26,045 nucleotides of DNA from Muribaculaceae bacterium (GTDB lineage: Bacteria; Bacteroidota; Bacteroidia; Bacteroidales; Muribaculaceae), in NCBI GenBank assembly GCA_017545095.1, contig JAFYCU010000267.1:1-26045 (forward strand). Reading direction: 5' to 3'. Made by a program: the position numbers and the translations under genes. Below, one piece after another: positions 1 to 6,415 of this stretch (its first letter is position 1; every line of letters begins with the position of its first letter). The notes under the pieces are model-generated. The model made no database searches and had not been told where the DNA came from. It was given only the letters and a program-made list of their open reading frames with translations.

Positions 1-48
1 GTAAACGCCTCTGCTTTCTGCAATGGCGGCGCAAAATTACAAAGAGTT

Positions 49-78
49 TTTGGATTACAAAAATTTTTTCTACTTTTG
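49..78 (+). promoter_or_regulatory. Bacteroidales-type promoter for the PHP phosphatase gene
   Basis: TTTG at 49-52 and TACTTTTG at 71-78 are separated by 18 nt. This matches the Bacteroidetes primary sigma pattern (-33 TTTG, -7 TAnnTTTG). Transcription would start near 85, about 26 nt before the ATG at 111. Confidence 0.7.
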
Positions 79-110
79 CACGTTATTTGAATGTGATTTT
101 AGGAAAATTT

Positions 111-854
111 ATGGGACTGTTCGATATCTTCTCACGCAAAAAGCCTGACGCAAAGCTGTTTTACCACACCGATGTGCACTGCCATATCCTGCCTGGCGTG
201 GATCATGGCTCGCCCGACGTGGTGCACTCGATTGAGATGCTGCGTGCCGAGCTGGATATGGGCATCGACCGCGTGATGCTCACCTCGCATGTAACCGCCG
301 AAACGTTTGAGAACACATCGGCCTCGCTCACCGCAGCCTATGAGCTGCTGTGCGCAGCCGTGAAAGACGCCGGCCTGCCGGTGGAGTTGTATGTGTCGGC
401 CGAGTACCGCATGGATGACTACTGGGACCGCCTGTGGGCTGCCGGTGATGTGCTGCCCCTGCCAGGCAAATTCCTGCTGCTGGAAAACTCGTTCCAGCAA
501 GAGCGCTTAGGGCTGGAGCCGCTGATTTATGAGCTGCGCACCAAGGGCTATATCCCCATTCTGGCCCATCCCGAGCGCTACGGCTACTATGGCATGCGCA
601 CCACACGCTATGCGTCGCTACACGACGCCGGGGCGAAATTCCAGGTGAACATCCTCTCGCTGGCGGGCTATTTTGGCAAGCACACCCGCGAGGCCGCCGT
701 GTGGCTCATCAAGAACGGTCTGGTAGACATGCTCGGCAGCGACATGCACAACATCGAGCACGCACACATCATCAAGGACTACCTGCGCACACGCGACTGG
801 CAGAAGCTGCGCGCCATCGTCGAGAACGACATCATCAACGACCGCGTGCGCTGA
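111..854 (+). CDS. PHP-domain tyrosine-protein phosphatase, YwqE/CpsB-like
   Basis: The 247-residue product fits the YwqE/CpsB/Wzb-type PHP phosphatases, metal-dependent enzymes that dephosphorylate bacterial tyrosine kinases controlling capsule or exopolysaccharide export. PHP metal ligands are visible in order: HCH (His23, His25), Asp31, His60, Glu98, His153 in LAHPERY, and Asp211/His213 in GSDMHN. There is no signal peptide, so it should be cytoplasmic. The start is placed at the ATG at 111 rather than the TTG at 87, because homologues begin with MGLFDIF-like residues and AGGA lies 6 nt upstream. No kinase or capsule gene lies in the window, so the target is unknown. It appears to be a single-gene unit with its own promoter at 49-78. 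Confidence 0.88.
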   Translation: MGLFDIFSRKKPDAKLFYHTDVHCHILPGVDHGSPDVVHSIEMLRAELDMGIDRVMLTSHVTAETFENTSASLTAAYELLCAAVKDAGLPVELYVSAEYRMDDYWDRLWAAGDVLPLPGKFLLLENSFQQERLGLEPLIYELRTKGYIPILAHPERYGYYGMRTTRYASLHDAGAKFQVNILSLAGYFGKHTREAAVWLIKNGLVDMLGSDMHNIEHAHIIKDYLRTRDWQKLRAIVENDIINDRVR

Positions 855-1136
855 CACACCGATATTGTCAGGCAACGATTGATTAAATGAAAGTGTATCC
901 ATATACTGTGCACGATTGGCAAAAAGCCAAAACAGAAATAGTCATCCTTTGATGTTATCTTGACCGATAATCGATAGCTTTCGGTTATTCTATCCTCCCC
1001 ACCACTACCCCTCTCTAACTCAGCTAACTCAGGCGCAATGCGGTGAGGAAGCGGCAGGCCACGTCCCTACAGTTTTTGGCAATTGGAGCCGCCTTTTCTC
1101 TGTTAGCACGATGCAGCTTATCGTGCGTCAGCCATC

Positions 1137-1187
1137 TTGCATCTCGGTTCTTGCATCTTGCATCTCTATTGCATCTCCATTGCATCT
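1137..1187. repeat. Interrupted TTGCATCT octamer repeat
   Basis: Five copies of TTGCATCT occur at 1137, 1151, 1158, 1169 and 1180, with spacings of 7-14 nt. The array is degenerate and non-coding. Confidence 0.7.
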
Positions 1188-1209
1188 TTTCATAAAAAAC
1201 GTCAATTTT

Positions 1210-1241
1210 TTTGTGCAATTCACAATTAATGTGTAAATTCG
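1210..1241 (+). promoter_or_regulatory. Weak Bacteroidales-type promoter candidate for the glycogen cluster
   Basis: TTTG at 1210-1213, a 20-nt gap, then TAAATTCG at 1234-1241, one mismatch from TAnnTTTG. The leader would be roughly 70 nt. This is the best match upstream of the debranching gene, but it is not decisive. Confidence 0.35.
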
Positions 1242-1316
1242 TCACTTGAAAATTGGCTTACCACTGTTTACCATAGTGGTTTGGCTATTGGCGAAAACCA
1301 TAACACGCTGATATTC

Positions 1317-3272
1317 ATGAGTTATCTGAATTTTGACAAAACCTTGATGATCAACCTCGATCAGTCGCTGCCGAAAGAGATGCTGCGCACCAACCAGAGC
1401 GGAGCCTATCACTGCACGACCATCGTGGGTTGCAACACCCGCAAGCAACACGGCTTGCTGGTGATTCCCATCCCTGAGCTCGACGACAACAACCATGTGT
1501 TGCTCTCCACCCTCGACGAAACAGTGATCCAGCACGGCGCACCCTTCAACCTGGGGCTGCACCGATATAATGGCGGCACCTACAGCCCCAACGGGCACAA
1601 ATACATCCGCGAGTATGACTGCGAACGTGTTCCCACCACCACCTACCGCGTGGGCGGGGTGATTTTGAAGAAAGAGAAAATCTTCATCACCCACGAGAAC
1701 CGCATCCTCATCCGCTACACCCTGGTGGATGCACATTCCAAGACCACGTTGCAGTTCCGGCCATTCCTGGCCTTCCGTGGAGCCAACGACCTGTGTGTGG
1801 AGAACAACGTGGCCAGCCGCGAGTGGCATGAGGTGAAAAACGGCATCGCCACATGCATGTACGACGGCTACCCCACCCTGTATATGCAACTGAGCCACAA
1901 GCCGGAGTTTGTGTTCGACCCGCATTGGTACAAAAACATTGAATACACCAAGGATCAGGAACGCGGCATCCCCTACAGCGAGGACCTGTATGTGCCGGGC
2001 TATTTCCAGCTCGACATCCGCAAGGGCGAGAGCGTGATTTTCTCGGCCGGCGTGGAAGAGGTGAACACCCGCAACCTAGCCAAGATGTATGAAGACGAAA
2101 TCAAGCCCCGCACGCCGCGCACCAGTTTCTACAACTGCATGAAGAACAGCGCCAAGCAGTTCTATATCACCAATGCCGACGGGCACTACCTGCTGGCCGG
2201 CTACCCCTGGTTCAAGATTCGCGCCCGCGACGAGCTTATCGCGCTGCCCGGCTGTACACTATCGGTGCACCACCGCCCCGACTTCGAGGCCATCATGGAC
2301 ACCGCCAGCGCGGCCCTGCTACGCTGGATGCACGACGGCACGCTCGACAAGCACCTCAAAGGGCTGAACCTGCCCGATGTGCCGCTGTGGGCCATCTATG
2401 ACGTGCAACGCTATGCCCACGACCTCAACAACGAGGCCGCACGCGAGCGATATGGACAACTCATCACCGAGCTGCTCGACTTCATCATCGACGGGCATCA
2501 CCCCAACCTGAAGGTGGAGCCTAACGGTCTGGTGAGCAGCGACGGCACGCTGGCCCCCATCTCGTGGATGAACTCCACCCACCCCGACGGACGGCCCATG
2601 ATTCCGCGCACGGGATTGCTGGTGGAATTCAACGCGCTGTGGTACAACGCGCTCATGTTTGCCCAAGAGCTGTTTGAGAGCGATGCCACGATGACCGACC
2701 GTCTGAACCGCTGGCGCGACTTGAGCGACAAAGCCCGCATAGCCTTTGTGGACACGTTCCTCAACGGCAGCGGCTATCTGTACGACTATGTGAACGGAGC
2801 CTACACCGACCTGAGCGTGCGTCCCAACATGGTAATTGCCATTGGCTTGGACTACACGCCGCTCGACCGCCGCCAGCGCAAGAGCGTGCTCGACGTGGCG
2901 ACGCGAGAGCTCCTCACCCCCAAGGGGTTGCGCACGCTCAGTCCCAACAGCTACGGCTACCGGCCCATCTACCTGGGCAACCCCGACGAGCGGCAAATGG
3001 CCTATTACGCCGGCCCGGCACGCCCCTGGCTCATGGACTTCTACAGCAAGGCCTACATTCGCGTGTTTGGCATCGGCAGCATCTCGTTTATCGAGCGCAT
3101 GATGATTGGCTACGAAGACGAGATGAAGGAGGGGTGCATCGGCTCGCTGAGCGAGCTCTACGACGGCAACCCGCCGTTTATTGGTCGCGGTGCCGTGAGC
3201 TTCGCCCCCAACGTGGGCGGCATCCTGCGCGTGCTGCGACTGTTCAAAAATTTGCACATCATCGATAAGTGA
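1317..3272 (+). CDS. Glycogen debranching enzyme (amylo-alpha-1,6-glucosidase family)
   Basis: The product is 651 residues, the usual size of bacterial GDE/amylo-alpha-1,6-glucosidase proteins (GH133-type). These hydrolyse alpha-1,6 branches left in glycogen. Family features include the N-terminal block with TRKQHGLLV (about residues 41-49), characteristic of the GDE N-terminal domain. The C-terminal (alpha/alpha)6 catalytic domain has SWMNSTHPDGRPMIPRTG followed by VEFNALWYNAL near residues 415-445, then RPNMVIA and LLTPKGLRTLSP. There is no signal peptide, so it is cytoplasmic. The start is the ATG at 1317, because homologues begin MSYL.FDK; an upstream TTG at 1281 would add 12 unlikely residues. 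The glycosyltransferase and GH57 genes follow on the same strand, a recurrent Bacteroidetes glycogen cluster. The stop TGA begins a repeat-rich spacer. Confidence 0.9.
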   Translation: MSYLNFDKTLMINLDQSLPKEMLRTNQSGAYHCTTIVGCNTRKQHGLLVIPIPELDDNNHVLLSTLDETVIQHGAPFNLGLHRYNGGTYSPNGHKYIREYDCERVPTTTYRVGGVILKKEKIFITHENRILIRYTLVDAHSKTTLQFRPFLAFRGANDLCVENNVASREWHEVKNGIATCMYDGYPTLYMQLSHKPEFVFDPHWYKNIEYTKDQERGIPYSEDLYVPGYFQLDIRKGESVIFSAGVEEVNTRNLAKMYEDEIKPRTPRTSFYNCMKNSAKQFYITNADGHYLLAGYPWFKIRARDELIALPGCTLSVHHRPDFEAIMDTASAALLRWMHDGTLDKHLKGLNLPDVPLWAIYDVQRYAHDLNNEAARERYGQLITELLDFIIDGHHPNLKVEPNGLVSSDGTLAPISWMNSTHPDGRPMIPRTGLLVEFNALWYNALMFAQELFESDATMTDRLNRWRDLSDKARIAFVDTFLNGSGYLYDYVNGAYTDLSVRPNMVIAIGLDYTPLDRRQRKSVLDVATRELLTPKGLRTLSPNSYGYRPIYLGNPDERQMAYYAGPARPWLMDFYSKAYIRVFGIGSISFIERMMIGYEDEMKEGCIGSLSELYDGNPPFIGRGAVSFAPNVGGILRVLRLFKNLHIIDK

Positions 3273-3288
3273 GAAGCAAGAACAGTAG

Positions 3289-3308
3289 AGCCGCACCCTG
3301 GTGCGGCT
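3289..3308 (+). repeat. Palindrome family A copy 1 (AGCCGCACC-CT-GGTGCGGCT)
   Basis: Perfect 9-bp arms with a 2-nt centre, flanked by TAG on the left and GATG on the right. There is no T-run after it, so it is not a typical intrinsic terminator. It shares sequence with copies at 15118, 21293, 25424 and 25608. Confidence 0.85.
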
Positions 3309-3369
3309 GATGACCGAACCAAGAACCGAGTATCCCCCTCCTTAGGAAGGGTTAGGGGAGGCCACAAGG

Positions 3370-3397
3370 CTCATCACTCATCACTCATGACTCATCA
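3370..3397 (+). repeat. CTCATCA heptamer array before the glycosyltransferase start
   Basis: Four tandem 7-bp units: CTCATCA twice, CTCATGA, CTCATCA. The array ends 14 nt before the ATG at 3412, within the presumed leader. Confidence 0.85.
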
Positions 3398-3411
3398 CTA
3401 AACAATAAGAT

Positions 3412-4515
3412 ATGAAAGCATTAATGTTCGGATGGGAGTTCCCGCCGCATATCCTTGGAGGACTGGGCACGGCCAGTTTCGGCCTCACCAAGGGCATGGC
3501 CGAGTGCGGCGACATGGACATCACCTTTGTGATTCCCAAACCGCAGGGCGATGAACCCAAGGACTTCGCCCGCATCATCGGAGCCTGCCACACGCCCGTG
3601 GCCTGGCGCGATGTGAGCTGGGACCACGTGCAGCAGCGCATAGGCCACGTGATGGACCCGCAGCTCTACTTCAGCCTGCGCGACCACATCTATGCCGACT
3701 TCAACCACATCGGCACCAACGATCTGGGGTGCATCGAATTTTCGGGACGTTACCCCGACAACCTGCTCGAGGAAATCAACAACTACTCGATAGTGGCCGG
3801 CGTGATTGCGCGCACGGTCGATTTCGACGTGATTCACTCCCACGACTGGCTCACCTATCCTGCCGGCATCCACGCCAAGCAGGTCACCGGAAAGCCCTTT
3901 GTGATTCATGTGCACGCCACCGACTTCGACCGTAGCCGAGGCAACGTGAACCCCACCGTGTTCAGCATCGAGAAAGACGGCATGAACCATGCCGACCACA
4001 TCATCACCGTGAGCAACCTCACCCGCCGCACCGTGGTGGAAAAATATGGCATCCACCCCGACAAGGTGACCACCGTGCACAACGCTGTGGAGCCGCTGAG
4101 CCAGGAATTGCTCAACGTGCCCGTGCCGCCAGGCAAAAAGAACAAGGTGGTGACCTTTCTGGGGCGCATCACCATGCAGAAAGGGCCGGAATACTTTGTC
4201 GAGGCAGCAGCGCAAGTGCTCCGCAAGGTGGAGAACGTGCAGTTTGTGATGGCCGGCGGTGGCGACATGATGGAGAAGATGATTCGCCTGGCTGCGCGAC
4301 GCCACATCATGGACCGCTTCCACTTCGCCGGGTTCCTGCGCGGCAAGGAAGTGTATGAGTTGCTCAAGGCCAGCGATGTCTACATCATGCCATCGGTGAG
4401 CGAGCCTTTCGGCATCTCGCCACTCGAAGCCATGCAGATGGGCACGCCAAGCATCATCTCGAAGCAGAGCGGGTGCGCCGAAATCCTGCATAACGTCATC
4501 AAGGTCGACTACTGA
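3412..4515 (+). CDS. Glycogen-synthase-like GT4 glycosyltransferase, truncated by in-frame TGA
   Basis: This 367-residue open segment is a GT-B fold glycosyltransferase that probably extends glycogen from a nucleotide-glucose donor. The N-terminal FGWEFPPHILGGLG carries the K/R-x-GGL-type loop. A middle HSHDWLTYPAG block and the C-terminal E-x7-E donor motif (Glu331 and Glu339 in EPFGISPLEAMQMG) mark the family. It ends after HNVIKVDY at TGA (4513-4515), exactly where homologues carry a Trp (DYWD). The same frame continues for 51 family-like codons to a second TGA at 4669. A shared ancestor of 419 codons therefore lost its final C-terminal helices here, or the TGA is a sequencing error or is read through. 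The substrate-binding motifs are intact. It sits between the debranching and GH57 genes. Confidence 0.82.
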   Translation: MKALMFGWEFPPHILGGLGTASFGLTKGMAECGDMDITFVIPKPQGDEPKDFARIIGACHTPVAWRDVSWDHVQQRIGHVMDPQLYFSLRDHIYADFNHIGTNDLGCIEFSGRYPDNLLEEINNYSIVAGVIARTVDFDVIHSHDWLTYPAGIHAKQVTGKPFVIHVHATDFDRSRGNVNPTVFSIEKDGMNHADHIITVSNLTRRTVVEKYGIHPDKVTTVHNAVEPLSQELLNVPVPPGKKNKVVTFLGRITMQKGPEYFVEAAAQVLRKVENVQFVMAGGGDMMEKMIRLAARRHIMDRFHFAGFLRGKEVYELLKASDVYIMPSVSEPFGISPLEAMQMGTPSIISKQSGCAEILHNVIKVDY

Positions 4516-4671
4516 GACATCAACGCCATGGCCGATGCCATCTACTCCATCATCTCCTACCCTGCCATGTATCGCGAGCTGCGCGAAAACGGCCTCAAGG
4601 AGGTGGACCAAATCAGATGGAACAAAGCCGGAGCCAAAGTCATCAACATCTACAAGCAACTGATGAATTGA
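4516..4671 (+). pseudogene. C-terminal remnant of the interrupted glycosyltransferase
   Basis: In the same frame as the upstream segment, 51 codons start with DINAMADAIYSII and end IYKQLMN before TGA at 4669-4671. Internal residues such as KEVDQIRWNKAGAKV match the usual C-terminus of GT4 glycogen-synthase-like proteins, where a tryptophan precedes the final helix. No start codon is appropriately placed for independent translation. Coding quality is preserved with no other lesion, so the interruption is recent, artefactual or tolerated. Confidence 0.8.
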
Positions 4672-4724
4672 TAATTGTTAATAATTAATGTGTAATTCCT
4701 CTCGCGAAGCTATGTCGGTGTAAG

Positions 4725-4741
4725 GCGAGACGCTGTCTCGC
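4725..4741 (+). repeat. Trinucleotide-loop palindrome GCGAGAC-GCT-GTCTCGC
   Basis: Perfect 7-bp arms around a GCT loop, 54 nt before the GH57 start. The architecture (arms around GCN) is the same as the palindromes at 25784, 25819, 25905 and 25936, but the arm sequence differs. Confidence 0.75.
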
Positions 4742-4743
4742 TT

Positions 4744-4785
4744 CTACCCTCAACCCACTACCCTCAACCCACTACCCTCAACCCA
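4744..4785 (+). repeat. 14-bp tandem repeat abutting the GH57 start codon
   Basis: Three perfect copies of CTACCCTCAACCCA are followed by a partial CTACCCAC and then the ATG at 4795. The 14-mer is itself two related heptamers. It occupies the position where a ribosome-binding region would be. Confidence 0.9.
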
Positions 4786-4794
4786 CTACCCACT

Positions 4795-6216
4795 ATGAAA
4801 TCGATTTGTTTTTACTTCCAAATACACCAGCCGTTCAGGCTGAAGAACTACCGTTTTTTCGACATCGGTAACGACCATTACTATTACGATGATTTCGCCA
4901 ACGACGACATCATCACCCGCATTGCGCGGCGTTCCTACCTGCCCGCCAGCGCCACACTGCTCGAGATGATCCAAGAGCACGGCAAGAAATTCAAGGTAGC
5001 CTTCTCTATCAGCGGCACCGCCCTGGAGCAACTGGAACAATGCGTGCCCGAGTTCATCGACTCGATGAAGGATCTCGCCGCCACAGGATGCGTGGAGTTC
5101 CTCAGCGAAACCTATGCCCACTCGCTGGCCTCGCTGCAAGACCCCGAGGAGTTTGCCCGCCAGGTCAAGGCTCACGATGCCAAGATTGAGCAACTCTTCG
5201 GCCAAAAGCCCAAGGTGTTCCGCAACACCGAGCTTATTTACGATGACGACATCGCCGCCATGGTGGCCGCCATGGGTTTCAAGGCCATCATCACCGACGG
5301 TGCCCGCCACATCCTGGGCTGGAAGTCGCCCAACTACGTCTATAACGCCGCCTCAGCCCCCAAGCTCAAGCTCCTGCTCAAGAACGGCAAGCTCAGCGAC
5401 GACATCGCCTTCCGGTTCAGCAACACCGACTGGGCTTCCTACCCGCTCACAGCCGACAAATTCATTGACTGGATTGCACAGCTGCCACAAGAGGAGCAGA
5501 TTGTGAACCTATTTATGAACTTCGAGAGTCTGGGCGAGCTGCAACCCCGCGAGAGTGGCATCTTCGAGTTTATGAAAGCTCTGCCCCGCTTCGCCGCCGA
5601 GCACGACATCCACTTCTGGACACCCAGCGACACCGTCAAGGCCCTCAAGTCGGTGGGAGCGCTGGCTGTGCCGTTCCCCATGTCGTGGAGCGACGAGGCC
5701 CGCGACACCAGTGCATGGCTTGGCAACGTGCTGCAGCAAGAGGCCGTGGAAAAACTCTACTCCATCGCCGAGCGCGTGCGCCTGTGCGCCGACAAAGGCA
5801 TCCAGCAAGACTGGAACCGACTGCAGACCAGCGACCACTTCTTCTATATGAGCACCAAGCACAGCGCCGATGGCAACGTGCACAGTGCCTACAGCCCCTA
5901 CAACTCGCCCTACACCGCCTTCACCAACTACATGAACGTGCTGAGCGACTTCATGACACGCGTGGAACAACAGTTCCCCGCCGACATCGAGAACGAGGAG
6001 CTGAACTCGCTGCTGCTCACCATCAACAACCAGGAGGCCGAAATCGAAGAGCTCAAGCGCGAAGTGGAGATGATGCGCGGCAACATCACCCACGACCTCA
6101 CCGGCGACTTCGACCCCGACGAGACCGTGCCAGAGCCCAAAGCCGAACCCGAACCCGAGTCAGAGAAATCTACCAAGAAACCCACCACCAAGCGCACCTC
6201 CCGCAAAAAAGACTGA
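4795..6216 (+). CDS. GH57 alpha-amylase-like protein of the glycogen cluster
   Basis: The 473-residue protein belongs to glycoside hydrolase family 57. Region 1 is HQP at residues 11-13. The expected nucleophile Glu146 is in FRNTELIY. Region 4 reads MNFESLGELQPRESG (from 241), whereas active relatives carry MDYETFGEH-like sequence. The acid/base Asp is therefore Asn242, and the following His is Leu. GH57 amylase-like homologues lacking a catalytic residue are known as a group, so it may be catalytically dead or binding-only. The C-terminus has a short coiled coil (about 405-435) and a Pro/Glu/Lys-rich tail (PEPKAEPEPE, ending RTSRKKD). There is no signal peptide. It ends just before a strong hairpin terminator, making it the last gene of the cluster. 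Confidence 0.85.
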   Translation: MKSICFYFQIHQPFRLKNYRFFDIGNDHYYYDDFANDDIITRIARRSYLPASATLLEMIQEHGKKFKVAFSISGTALEQLEQCVPEFIDSMKDLAATGCVEFLSETYAHSLASLQDPEEFARQVKAHDAKIEQLFGQKPKVFRNTELIYDDDIAAMVAAMGFKAIITDGARHILGWKSPNYVYNAASAPKLKLLLKNGKLSDDIAFRFSNTDWASYPLTADKFIDWIAQLPQEEQIVNLFMNFESLGELQPRESGIFEFMKALPRFAAEHDIHFWTPSDTVKALKSVGALAVPFPMSWSDEARDTSAWLGNVLQQEAVEKLYSIAERVRLCADKGIQQDWNRLQTSDHFFYMSTKHSADGNVHSAYSPYNSPYTAFTNYMNVLSDFMTRVEQQFPADIENEELNSLLLTINNQEAEIEELKREVEMMRGNITHDLTGDFDPDETVPEPKAEPEPESEKSTKKPTTKRTSRKKD

Positions 6217-6233
6217 TTGAATGTTATAGTCTT

Positions 6234-6308
6234 AGACCTCCTGGGGTTTCTAAGCGTGCCGCACACAACGCGGTGCACTTTAGATTACTCAGGAGGTCTG
6301 AGTTTTTT
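6234..6308 (+). terminator. Long-hairpin intrinsic terminator after the glycogen cluster
   Basis: AGACCTCCTG (6234-6243) pairs with CAGGAGGTCT (6290-6299). The loop is itself partly self-complementary. GAGTTTTTT follows directly (T-run 6303-6308). It lies 17 nt after the GH57 stop. Confidence 0.75.
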
Positions 6309-6321
6309 ATCGCCACAGAAT

Positions 6322-6352
6322 TTTGATTTCTTTGAAATTTGCCGTACATTTG
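6322..6352 (+). promoter_or_regulatory. Bacteroidales-type promoter for the S41-S9-miaA unit
   Basis: TTTG at 6322-6325, a 19-nt spacer, and TACATTTG at 6345-6352 match the Bacteroidetes consensus. Predicted transcription starts near 6359, giving a leader of about 57 nt to the ATG at 6416. Confidence 0.8.
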
Positions 6353-6415
6353 CAGCATCATCCCAAAACCGACAACAGCCAACAGTTTCCCATCACCTTG
6401 TTTAAAACATAAACT

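Larger units (their letters stand above)
855..1316. other. Intergenic region with short tandem repeats, no gene seen
   Basis: No convincing coding sequence was found. The stretch contains a 9-bp tandem repeat (CTAACTCAG x2, 1015-1032), a hairpin GCACGAT/ATCGTGC (1106-1112 with 1120-1126), and a cluster of TTGCATCT octamers (1137-1187). A weak promoter candidate is at 1210-1241. The inverted repeat ACCACT/AGTGGT (1260-1265 with 1275-1280, 9-nt loop) lies 37 nt before the debranching-enzyme ATG and could be an operator or leader hairpin. Confidence 0.6.
3273..3411. repeat. Composite intergenic repeat cassette in the glycogen cluster
   Basis: The spacer is almost wholly repeat modules. A heptamer-like GAAGCAAGAAC directly follows the stop codon. 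It is followed by the palindrome AGCCGCACC/GGTGCGGCT (3289-3308), one AACCGAG-type segment (about 3319-3330), and a C-run/G-run palindrome with GGGGAGGCCACAAG (about 3331-3369). It ends with four CTCATCA heptamers (3370-3397). Related modules recur at 15000-15180, 21240-21404 and 25273-25640. Confidence 0.75.

Noticed and set aside
3289..3308. Palindrome A as an intrinsic terminator
   Set aside because: No T-run follows any copy on either strand, and copies occur far from gene ends at the right end of the window.
4513..4515. Alternative genetic code with TGA read as Trp
   Set aside because: TGA is the natural end of several intact genes in the window (111-854, 1317-3272, 4795-6216, 8195-10351 and others), so it is a stop codon here.
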